A stretch of 58,602 nt of DNA from DAOUET01 sp034430155 (GTDB lineage Bacteria > Chloroflexota > Anaerolineae > Anaerolineales > UBA4823): NCBI GenBank assembly GCA_034430155.1, contig DAOUET010000080.1, positions 1 to 58,602 of the forward strand, written 5' to 3'. Under the pieces are notes generated by a model. It searched no databases. It was not told the DNA's origin and was given only the letters and a program-made list of their open reading frames with translations. Made by a program: the position numbers and the translations under genes. Each line of letters opens with the position of its first letter. Positions within the stretch are counted from its first letter, which is position 1. Positions 35,961 through 43,191 of this stretch are shown here, one piece after another.

Positions 35961-36752
35961 TCAATTTTGAAAGGCGGGAATATGGATGCCGTCTCCCGCC
36001 AGGATTTCGCGTGCCAAAGCGGCGTAGGAAATTGCTCCAGGTGAATTAGGTGCAAATATCGTTATGGGTTGCCCATAGGATGGTGCTTCGGCAAGCCGCA
36101 CACTGCGAGGGATAATTGACTCGAATACCAGCTCCGGGAAATGCTTGCGAACCTCCTTGACGACGTCGTTTGACAAATTGGTACGACCGTCAAACATGGT
36201 CAGCACCACGCCACGTACACGCAAACCAGCAAACAGAACTGTTCGAACTCGGTCCAGAGTTTGGGTGAGCTGGCCCAGCCCCTCTAAAGGCAGATATTCG
36301 CACTGCACCGGGATAATGACGCCGTCATGGGCGGCTACCAAGCCATTTAAAGTAAGAAGTCCAAGCGATGGGGGACAATCTACCAATATATAGTCGTAGC
36401 GATCAACGATCTTTTCCAGGCCTTGTTTCAGACGCGCTTCACGGGCCAACTCGCTCACTAATTCGACTTCGGCCCCAGCTAAAGAAGGAGAAGCCGGAAG
36501 CAAAGAGAGTTTGAGCCGAGGATTGTGAAGGATGAGCGCTGAAGGTGGTGATGCACCAATCAGCAGTTGATACGTACCGCCTTTCACTGTCGATTTATCT
36601 ACACCCAGACAGGAGGTGGCATTTGCTTGAGGATCGATATCAACCAAGAGAACCCGCTGACCGTAGTAAGCCAGATAGGCTCCAAGATTGATAGCGGTAG
36701 TGGTTTTACCAACACCGCCTTTTTGGTTTGCCAAGGTGTAGACTCTCCCCAT
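35961..36752 (-). CDS. parA: Chromosome partitioning ATPase ParA
   Basis: A 263-residue Soj-type ATPase that positions the origin with ParB. The deviant Walker A is LANQKGGVGKTTTAIN, with Walker B DYILVDCPPSLG near residue 118 and DIDPQANAT. Length fits the chromosomal class. The ATG at 36752 lies two bases after the stop of the upstream sugar-kinase gene, so it is cotranscribed with it; the TTG at 36758 overlaps that stop and is less likely. Confidence 0.96.
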   Translation of the reverse strand: MGRVYTLANQKGGVGKTTTAINLGAYLAYYGQRVLLVDIDPQANATSCLGVDKSTVKGGTYQLLIGASPPSALILHNPRLKLSLLPASPSLAGAEVELVSELAREARLKQGLEKIVDRYDYILVDCPPSLGLLTLNGLVAAHDGVIIPVQCEYLPLEGLGQLTQTLDRVRTVLFAGLRVRGVVLTMFDGRTNLSNDVVKEVRKHFPELVFESIIPRSVRLAEAPSYGQPITIFAPNSPGAISYAALAREILAGDGIHIPAFQN

Positions 36753-36754
36753 AA

Positions 36755-37603
36755 TCAATAAACCTCAACCATGCACTCTTGGATCTCATTCTGAGTAGGT
36801 ACAGCTTGCAAACCGGAGCGTTTGACGGAAAGAGAAGCCAGTTGGGTAGCGAAGCGAGCAGCCTCCCATGGATCGCGGGTGGTATACAGGCGTGTGAAGA
36901 AAGCTGCGGCGAAAATGTCACCAGCTCCAGTTGGATCCTTCTCGGGAGTGTAAGGGGCCGGGAAGCGACGCACGTCGCCGTGCCAATAGAGACGCACTCC
37001 TTTTGAATTTTCGGTAACTGCTAAAATCTGGCAGGATGCCGCCATCTCTTCAATCCGCTTTTCATCCTCCCCGACATCTTCTACGCTTATCACTGCTGCC
37101 CCAGCTTGTTCAAGGGTGAAAGCTGCCTCGGGCCACTCGCACAGGGTGACTCTGCCCTCCTGGTCCCATTCCCGTAACCACCCTTGAGGTGTTATACAAA
37201 TTAAAGAAGTTGGAAAATGACGGACTAAGTCGGGTGCCACCTCCTGAACTATAGGGCCCAGGTGGATAATAGGAGCGTTGCGCCAAATTTCTGGCACCAT
37301 GAAAAAGTCAAGATTTTCAGCTACGTGGTGAATGAATTGGAGGCGACCTTCGGGAGTATATATATTTTCAAATGTGGTACTTTTCTGAGAGGGATAATTA
37401 ACAATGGGGATATCGTGGAAAAGTTCTGTTGTCACCTCCTCGGCCCAAGAAGTGACGATACCCACCCGCAATCCCAAGGCTTTTGCTGTAAGAGCGGCAT
37501 AAGCAGCAGTACCTCCGAGATGGGAGCCATCTTTTGAGAGGTCCACTGCAAGATGGCCGATAACTAAATAATCGATAGGATCATTCGGTTGTTTTAGGTA
37601 CAT
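36755..37603 (-). CDS. PfkB-family carbohydrate/nucleoside kinase
   Basis: A 282-residue ribokinase-fold kinase. Near the N-terminus it reads YLVIGHLAVDLSKDGSHLGGTAAYAALTA with the Gly-Gly substrate loop; the C-terminal signature is KDPTGAGDIFAAAFF, whose Asp is the catalytic base. The substrate (sugar or nucleoside) cannot be told. The ATG at 37603 lies six bases after a perfect TATAAT (37610-37615), so the mRNA appears leaderless. It is read directly into parA, two bases apart, an unusual partner for the partition operon. Confidence 0.87.
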   Translation of the reverse strand: MYLKQPNDPIDYLVIGHLAVDLSKDGSHLGGTAAYAALTAKALGLRVGIVTSWAEEVTTELFHDIPIVNYPSQKSTTFENIYTPEGRLQFIHHVAENLDFFMVPEIWRNAPIIHLGPIVQEVAPDLVRHFPTSLICITPQGWLREWDQEGRVTLCEWPEAAFTLEQAGAAVISVEDVGEDEKRIEEMAASCQILAVTENSKGVRLYWHGDVRRFPAPYTPEKDPTGAGDIFAAAFFTRLYTTRDPWEAARFATQLASLSVKRSGLQAVPTQNEIQECMVEVY

Positions 37604-37609
37604 ATTAAG

Positions 37610-37615
37610 ATTATA
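37610..37615 (-). promoter_or_regulatory. -10 TATAAT giving a leaderless pfkB mRNA
   Basis: TATAAT read on the minus strand, six bases before the ATG at 37603; transcription would begin at the start codon. No good -35 was seen at 16-18 bases. Confidence 0.6.
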
Positions 37616-37770
37616 CTAGAATAAAGGGTTAGAGCGTTGCCGTGTAGTGAATCCTGGCAGGCAGCGAACATGACACAAGATTGGATTGAAGAAAGACAAA
37701 CGACGCACAAAAAATCCCTGGAATGCCTTTCATGCGCCGCAGCCATAAATCAAGAAGAAAATTAAAAGAA

Positions 37771-38541
37771 CTAACTTATCGGAATGATGGTTACTTTTCG
37801 GCGAGGTTCTTCATCGATACTTTCTGTGGTTACTTGCGAATTATCCCTTAATTCGATGTGGATTATCCGGCGCTCGTTAGCAGGCATAGGTTCCAGCACC
37901 TGCCGGCGACCGGTCTTGATGGCCTGTTCAGCCATGCGACGAGCCAGCTGGCGTAGCTGGCTCTCACGCCTGGCGCGATAACCCTGCACGTCTACGATCA
38001 GGGGGATAGATCGACCGATCTCTTTGCTAACGATCAGGGCGGTGATATATTGCAAGGCATTTAGAGTTTCCGCTCTTCGCCCGATTAAAATGCTCAAGTC
38101 ATTGCCATTGACATTAACATGTATGGGAATGCGATTCCTGGCATCGTCAACCTGACCGTATTCGGCAGTAACTTCCGCCTTTACCTTCATTTTTTCAAGG
38201 AGTTCGATGACGGTATCACGAGCAATGGTAAGCACATAGTCTTCTTCCTCATTGGATGTTACCGTAGATTCGATTGGAGACGCTGGTTTGGTTTCGGCGG
38301 ATTGGGCTTGCGGTTCGGTGGTGATGTGATCAGATCTGGCTTGCTTCGCTCGCGAGCCACTCTTGATGGTCAGACGGATGCGTGCCTGGCGGGATCCTAG
38401 CCCAAAAATCCCCCGGTTACCTTCATCGAGTACTTCAATCTCCACGGCTTCCTCAGAAAGTCCCAAATCTGTGAGACCCTTCGCAACAGCCTCATCCACT
38501 GTAGGAGCAATTATTTCTAAACTTGCACGTTTTTCACTCAT
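37771..38541 (-). CDS. jag: Jag/KhpB-like RNA-binding protein
   Basis: A 256-residue cytoplasmic RNA-binding protein. An N-terminal Jag_N domain (SLEIIAPTVDEAVAKGLTDL, with VEVLDEGNRGIFGLGSRQA), a variable linker rich in Ala/Glu/Ser, a KH-type domain with IGRRAETLNALQYITALIV near residue 152 and a C-terminal R3H domain (QLRQLARRMAEQAIKTG). It commonly follows yidC, as here, where 87 bases separate them. It probably links RNA control with cell-wall synthesis. GAGG before the ATG. Confidence 0.93.
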   Translation of the reverse strand: MSEKRASLEIIAPTVDEAVAKGLTDLGLSEEAVEIEVLDEGNRGIFGLGSRQARIRLTIKSGSRAKQARSDHITTEPQAQSAETKPASPIESTVTSNEEEDYVLTIARDTVIELLEKMKVKAEVTAEYGQVDDARNRIPIHVNVNGNDLSILIGRRAETLNALQYITALIVSKEIGRSIPLIVDVQGYRARRESQLRQLARRMAEQAIKTGRRQVLEPMPANERRIIHIELRDNSQVTTESIDEEPRRKVTIIPIS

Positions 38542-38628
38542 ACTCGCCTCGAAAAGGATGGTTTCAAATAGGTGATGAATTAAATACAGACGAAACCCGT
38601 AAATATACGAGAAATATGACCGTTAAGG

Positions 38629-39396
38629 TCAGGTAGTTTTCTTCCTCAATGGTATAAGATTACTCCAATTTAGTTTACCCATAGCGGCATATTGCAGAAT
38701 ACCGACGATATTGCTGGCAACAAAGTACAAGGCTAGACCAGAGGAAAAAGTATAGGCGAGATAGCCCATAAATAAGGGCATGTATAAGTTCATCGCCTGG
38801 GTCATTTGAGAACCCTGGTCGCCGGTCGTGGGCGGAGTCATCAATTTTGATTGCACATATGTGGAGATCACTACAATAATCGCCAGGATTGGAATTCCGA
38901 TCCCTGCAATTGCCAAACCAAAATCCTTCTCGGGCAGACTCAGATCCATCCACAGGAAACGATTGTTCAAGGGGATCAATGCAGCCGCGGTGATAAAGGG
39001 GTAGATATGGCTGGAAAGATCTAATAGCTGGATTGGAGTAACCGCCAAAGCGCGAATTATGGCTTGATAAAGTCCAATGATGACGGGGAACTGAATCAGT
39101 GTCGGTAAGCAAGAGCCAAGAGGGTTGACGCCCATCTCTTGATAGAGTTTCATCTGCTCCTGGGCTAATTTCTCACGATCATTTTTATGTTTCTTTTGAA
39201 TATCCTGCCATTTTTTGGACTTTTGCATCTCCTGCATGGCGTGGGTGCTTTTCATTTGTTGGGCTGTAAGTGGGTAGGTGATCAATCTCACTAAAATGGT
39301 GAAGATGATAATTGATAGCCCAAAGTTCTGCCAAAGGACGCTGTATATCCATAGCAGGCTGTTGATCATGGGATCTAAGATTAAAGTGTTCCACAT
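38629..39396 (-). CDS. yidC: Membrane protein insertase YidC
   Basis: A 255-residue insertase that inserts small membrane proteins, alone or with Sec. Five helices as in Gram-positive YidC: the catalytic-groove Arg is in ILVRLITYPLTAQQMKS near residue 36, then a charged cytoplasmic hairpin, GVNPLGSCLPTLIQFPVIIGLYQ near 90 and the later hydrophobic part. No signal-peptide Cys, unlike YidC1 of Bacillus. It stands between a propeller lipoprotein and jag. Confidence 0.95.
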   Translation of the reverse strand: MWNTLILDPMINSLLWIYSVLWQNFGLSIIIFTILVRLITYPLTAQQMKSTHAMQEMQKSKKWQDIQKKHKNDREKLAQEQMKLYQEMGVNPLGSCLPTLIQFPVIIGLYQAIIRALAVTPIQLLDLSSHIYPFITAAALIPLNNRFLWMDLSLPEKDFGLAIAGIGIPILAIIVVISTYVQSKLMTPPTTGDQGSQMTQAMNLYMPLFMGYLAYTFSSGLALYFVASNIVGILQYAAMGKLNWSNLIPLRKKTT

Positions 39397-39550
39397 AAGT
39401 TGTCTTCCGTGTATTTTTGATCGATTAGGTTAATCTCTTTTTTGCGATTGGCCCGAGGCTCATTCTTCTTCTAAAGGATTGATTATCTCCGACCCGAAAA
39501 GCTTTGTATCGATAACCTGCTTGCCATCGAGACAAACCCATTTCTTCATC

Positions 39551-40639
39551 TTATTTTTTCGGGTTGGGATTGAAAGCCCATTGCTGTGTTCCGGATTTTG
39601 TCAGTGCAACTAATATGTTATCCGTCTCATTAGGCGCAACCATGATCAAGTCGCCTGCAGATAACGGGGGTCCGTATAATTTTCCTCCGACTGTTTGTTG
39701 CCATTGAATTTTCCCGTCTGTATCCAGGGCATAAACCGTTCCGGATTGGGTCGTAATGTATATGTTGTTATCAATGACAAGGGGTGTTCCCGAAATTGAA
39801 CCATCTAACTGATCGGGTTTGAGTTGCCAGAGCATCTTGCCGTCAGCAGAATTAAGCGCATAAAAATTACCGTTCAGATCTCCAAAGTAAAGCTTGTCAT
39901 TGTCCAGGGCAGGTCCAGACCAGACCCAACCATCAACAGGGGTTCTCCAGAGCTGTGAGCCATCCTGGGCATTTAGTGCCACCATATCGCTGGCAAAGGT
40001 TCCTACATAAACCACACCCTTTTCGCTCACAGCAGGTGTGCCAACTATGGCTCCATCCAAATCTTGCGATTGCCACAGCAAAGATCCGTTTTCGATATTG
40101 ATAGCATAGAGATAGTGATCCATCGAAGTTAGATAAATGCAATGACACTGATTGCCTAAAGCCGGTTGTGCCCAATTGGGATCTTTGGCGGTAAATGTCC
40201 AGAGCAGGGCACCTTTCAGATCAAGGGCATATAAATTCTTATCAGCATTGGGAGCGTAAATACCCTGATCAGTGACAAGCGCGCCACCGATATAGCGGTT
40301 CTTGGCATCACTAAATTGCCAATTTAACTGACCGGATGACGGGTTCAAGCTATAAAGCACATTGTTGAATCCACCGACAATAAGTTGTCCATCTGAGGTG
40401 ATGGCGGGGGTGGCATAGAAAGATATCTTGTTATCAGGTTTATCGGGGTAATGCCACTGCTCGCTTCCGTTGGAAGTTTGGAAGGCATAAAGCTGGGTGT
40501 TGTAAGCCAAATAGGCGGTGTTGCTGGCTACTGTGAGCCCGGGCCAGCTGGTGGCAGCGAAGGAGCCTCCAGTGCAGGCGGTTAAGGCGTTGCCGAGTAT
40601 CAACAAAAAAGATGTGATTAAAATATATTTTGATTTCAT
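39551..40639 (-). CDS. PQQ-like beta-propeller lipoprotein (BamB-like)
   Basis: A 362-residue lipoprotein: signal peptide with lipobox LTAC near residue 22, then seven to eight repeats of about 42 residues, each with a Y-A-L-x-x-x-x-G-x-x-x-W pattern (LYAFQTSNGSEQWHY, LYSLNPSSGQLNWQF, LYALDLKGALLWTF). This is the PQQ/BamB propeller fold, which usually makes protein-protein contacts outside the membrane. Its place between yidD and yidC suggests that it helps fold or handle exported proteins, which is inference. Confidence 0.85.
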   Translation of the reverse strand: MKSKYILITSFLLILGNALTACTGGSFAATSWPGLTVASNTAYLAYNTQLYAFQTSNGSEQWHYPDKPDNKISFYATPAITSDGQLIVGGFNNVLYSLNPSSGQLNWQFSDAKNRYIGGALVTDQGIYAPNADKNLYALDLKGALLWTFTAKDPNWAQPALGNQCHCIYLTSMDHYLYAINIENGSLLWQSQDLDGAIVGTPAVSEKGVVYVGTFASDMVALNAQDGSQLWRTPVDGWVWSGPALDNDKLYFGDLNGNFYALNSADGKMLWQLKPDQLDGSISGTPLVIDNNIYITTQSGTVYALDTDGKIQWQQTVGGKLYGPPLSAGDLIMVAPNETDNILVALTKSGTQQWAFNPNPKK

Positions 40640-40647
40640 TTAGGTCT

Positions 40648-40941
40648 CTAAGGTACGGGGTCAAATCCACCTGGGCTAAATGGGTTGCAGCGCAAGACGC
40701 GCCAGGCAGCCATCCAGCCACCTTTGATTACCCCATACTTATAAACTGCCTGATAGCCATAATGTGAACAGCTGGGATAAAAACGGCATGTATTTGCTGG
40801 TAGGGTGCGTGAAATAGTCATCTGGTAAGTCCTGATGAGGGTCAAGAGCAGATATCGCGGGATGTTTTTCAAATGTAATGGTAAATCCCGTAGTTTTGGT
40901 TCTTTTGTATGATCCTGATGAAGATGATATTCAGTTGCCAT
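40648..40941 (-). CDS. yidD: Membrane protein insertion efficiency factor YidD
   Basis: A 97-residue protein with the family core YQMTISRTLPANTCRFYPSCSHYGYQAVYKYG and GGWMAAWRVLRCNPFSPGGFDPVP. The Cys residues are the family's. It helps YidC and sits beside it, overlapping rnpA by 11 bases (40931-40941). The N-terminus is about 25 residues longer than in typical YidD; an inner Met could be used, but none is obvious near the core. Confidence 0.93.
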   Translation of the reverse strand: MATEYHLHQDHTKEPKLRDLPLHLKNIPRYLLLTLIRTYQMTISRTLPANTCRFYPSCSHYGYQAVYKYGVIKGGWMAAWRVLRCNPFSPGGFDPVP

Positions 40942-41281
40942 TAGTTTTATTCAATAGACGAGCCCGATCCAGCAAGACTAATAACGCTTCCTGGATCATT
41001 GAGAGGTTTGAGGTGGATATCGGCTGGCGAGCCAGGAGGATTACATCCCACCCGGTTGCGATCGCGGGAATAAGGGGACGAAGCGCTTCCCGTAGGAGGC
41101 GTTTTGCTCGATTTCTTTGAACGGCTTTCCCCAATGAACGCCCAGCGGCGACGGCAAATCGCGATATCCCCAGAAGGTTTGGCATTGCGATCAATACGAT
41201 AAGCGGGTGCGAATAAGATTTTCCGAATCGCCGCACCCGCTTGAAATCCGATGATCTTGTCAGGCGGAACCTGCGCTTCAC
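40931..41281 (-). CDS. rnpA: Ribonuclease P protein component
   Basis: A 116-residue basic protein that helps RNase P RNA remove tRNA leaders. Core motif RNRAKRLLREALR near residue 57, preceded by FGKSYSHPLIVLIAMPN. The start is GTG at 41281 with CAGG before it. It lies 136 bases after rpmH in the usual order and overlaps yidD. Confidence 0.94.
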   Translation of the reverse strand: MKRRFRLTRSSDFKRVRRFGKSYSHPLIVLIAMPNLLGISRFAVAAGRSLGKAVQRNRAKRLLREALRPLIPAIATGWDVILLARQPISTSNLSMIQEALLVLLDRARLLNKTNGN

Positions 41282-41417
41282 CTGATTGCCTTCGGGCTAA
41301 GGTATTTTTTCCGCAACTGGCAACGCATGCAATCTTGTTAAACAATAACAAAGCTTGGGATGAGGGGATTTTCTATCAGGTAGGTCTGGACCGGAAAACC
41401 CGCCAGAGAGTTCCTTT

Positions 41418-41594
41418 CTAACTCTTCCAATTGGTCCGCTTGACGTGATTGTTTTTCACCACAGTCAAGCGATAACGACCCTTTTGGCGACGATTTTTCA
41501 ATACTTGTCGACCTTTGGCTGACGACATGCGCGCTCGAAAGCCATGCACGCGCAATCGACGGCGGACTTTAGGTTGATAGGTTCGTTTCGGCAT
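41418..41594 (-). CDS. rpmH: 50S ribosomal protein L34 with C-terminal extension
   Basis: A 58-codon gene found by reading the minus strand: the protein starts MPKRTYQPKVRRR, continues HGFRARMSSAKGR and QVLKNRRQKGRYRLTV, and ends in VKNNHVKRTNWKS. L34 is normally about 44 residues and ends near RLTV, so the last 13 residues are an extension. AGGA precedes the ATG at 41594. It heads the rnpA-yidD-yidC operon behind a near-consensus promoter. Confidence 0.96.
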   Translation of the reverse strand: MPKRTYQPKVRRRLRVHGFRARMSSAKGRQVLKNRRQKGRYRLTVVKNNHVKRTNWKS

Positions 41595-41619
41595 GATACT
41601 TCCTAATATTGGTCTTTGA

Positions 41620-41672
41620 CCCCCCTTCCGGGAAGTTTAAGATTGGGGATCTAAAGCTTCCGGGAAGAAGGG
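41620..41672 (-). repeat. Imperfect stem-loop in the rpmH leader
   Basis: Two copies of CTTCCGGGAAG (41625-41635 and 41657-41667) flank a short spacer. The outer and inner sequences (CCCTTC/GAAGGG, AGAT/ATCT) let the leader fold into one long imperfect hairpin, or into two short ones. It lies between promoter and start of rpmH and may regulate the ribosomal-protein operon. Confidence 0.45.
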
Positions 41673-41697
41673 TTATTGGTATTCGAGACAAGGTCTG

Positions 41698-41726
41698 ATT
41701 ATACCCGAATGTTAAAGATTGGTCAA
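41698..41726 (-). promoter_or_regulatory. Promoter of the rpmH operon
   Basis: Minus strand TTGACC (41726-41721), 17-bp spacer, TATAAT (41703-41698). Near consensus at both boxes; the leader before the rpmH ATG would be about 97 bases. Confidence 0.8.
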
Positions 41727-41774
41727 ATCAGCCGTGTTATATGTCATTGCAAATTCTAAGCCGGGCAATCTGGA

Positions 41775-42446
41775 TCATCCCATTGTAGGTGCGAACAATA
41801 TCGCCAATTGCTCGGCGCCATGATGGTCTGTTATGGCCAGAATCTCATCACCGGCCTCTATGGTGGTTATCCCACGAGGAACAACTACCTTACCTTCGCG
41901 AATTATGGCGGCTATCACACACTGCTGCGGTAGAACAAGATCCTTGATGGCGATGCCGATCGCTTTCGCATCCGGAGGAATTTTTTCCTCTACTAACGCA
42001 TATTCACCACGACGCAGCTTGAGGAGTGTTATCATATCTCCTAGAGACATCTCTTCTTCTATCAAGCTGGCTAAGATCTCTGCCTGGTTTAAGGCAACAT
42101 CCACGTGAAATTTATCGTCGAAAAGCCAGGCATTACGGGGATTATTGATGCGGGCTATGATGCGAGGGATATGGAAGTAAGTTCGAGCCAGAAAGCAAAT
42201 GGCAAGGTTATCGGCATCAATGCTTGTGCAGGCTGCCAGCACTTGAGCTCCTTGAGCACCAGCATGTTCAAGAACCTGTAGATCAATAGCCTGCCCTTCG
42301 TACACTACCTCGGTAGGAAGCTCATGGTGTAAGCGCCTCAGCAGCTCTGGGCGATCCTCAATGAGATGGACCTTGTGATTTTGCTGGACTAATAATGAGG
42401 CCAGCTGAGTTCCGGTCCGTCCACCACCGGCAATTAATACAAACAT
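41775..42446 (-). CDS. TrkA-family potassium uptake regulator (second)
   Basis: A 223-residue RCK protein: N-terminal NAD-binding Rossmann fold with FVLIAGGGRTGTQLA, then HKVHLIED, and a C-terminal TrkA_C domain (VEEKIPPDAKAIG, GDEILAITD). The ATG at 42446 follows AGGAGA and lies one base after the stop of the first TrkA; the longer frame to 42596 has no such signal and overlaps the upstream gene. It probably forms a hetero- or homo-oligomeric gate on a potassium channel. Confidence 0.88.
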   Translation of the reverse strand: MFVLIAGGGRTGTQLASLLVQQNHKVHLIEDRPELLRRLHHELPTEVVYEGQAIDLQVLEHAGAQGAQVLAACTSIDADNLAICFLARTYFHIPRIIARINNPRNAWLFDDKFHVDVALNQAEILASLIEEEMSLGDMITLLKLRRGEYALVEEKIPPDAKAIGIAIKDLVLPQQCVIAAIIREGKVVVPRGITTIEAGDEILAITDHHGAEQLAILFAPTMG

Positions 42447-42447
42447 A

Positions 42448-43107
42448 TCAATTCTCCTGAAATGGGATAATCTTCTGCCGGAGGGCTCTAATGCCATCCA
42501 GGGTGGCGCTAAAGTGGAGGATATCCCCTTTCTCCACAATCGTAGCACCATTTGGGAGATGAGAATGGCCCGCGCGAGTAAGAGCGACCGGGACACATTC
42601 TAGGCCTGGAAGAATGTCATCTAGTCGGCGACCATCCCAAGAAGGGGGGACGATATATTCGTAGATTTCCACCTCCCCATTACCAGCAGAAAAGACGGTG
42701 CGTAAGTCAGCTTGAGAGATCAGTTCTTCCATGCGTTGTGCCCCCCAGGAACTGGAACTGACAATTTGCACTCCAAAGATCTCGTGCATTGGACGTAAAT
42801 GTGGATCGTAATTGCGCACGATCACATTGGGTACCTGGAAGGCAACTTTCCCGATATGTCCAACTACAGCGTTGAGTGTGTCAGAATTGGTTACCACTGC
42901 CAAACCATCTGCTTGTTTGATGCCGGCGCGCAGGAGAACATCCTGGTTGAGAGCTTCTCCTTCAACGGTGCGTCCCCGAAAATCATGGTGCAAATTTTCG
43001 AAGGAAGCAGCGATATGGTCGATGACAGCTAGCTGGTGACCCTTTTGGAAAAGTCGAAAAGCCAATTCCGAACCGACGCGACCACAACCTACGATAATAA
43101 TGTACAT
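42448..43107 (-). CDS. TrkA-family potassium uptake regulator (first)
   Basis: A 219-residue RCK protein starting at MYIIIVGCGRVGSELA, followed by HQLAVIDH and a C-terminal domain with VPPSWDGRRLDDI and GDILHFSATL. It uses ATG 43107, 21 codons after the longest possible start. The gene lies 84 bases after the transporter stop and one base before the second TrkA, so the three form an apparent operon. No TrkH or KtrB membrane partner is present. Confidence 0.88.
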   Translation of the reverse strand: MYIIIVGCGRVGSELAFRLFQKGHQLAVIDHIAASFENLHHDFRGRTVEGEALNQDVLLRAGIKQADGLAVVTNSDTLNAVVGHIGKVAFQVPNVIVRNYDPHLRPMHEIFGVQIVSSSSWGAQRMEELISQADLRTVFSAGNGEVEIYEYIVPPSWDGRRLDDILPGLECVPVALTRAGHSHLPNGATIVEKGDILHFSATLDGIRALRQKIIPFQEN

Positions 43108-43191
43108 CTTTAGGACCCCTTCTGGTCTTCTCGCTTCAATGCATTCATTCAAAATCTGGGCAGATATCAATGCATTGTTCGCTCGAGAGAT

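Noticed and set aside
41282..41774. Replication origin with DnaA boxes near rpmH
   Set aside because: The gene order is origin-like, but I see no cluster of TTATCCACA-type boxes and no dnaA here.
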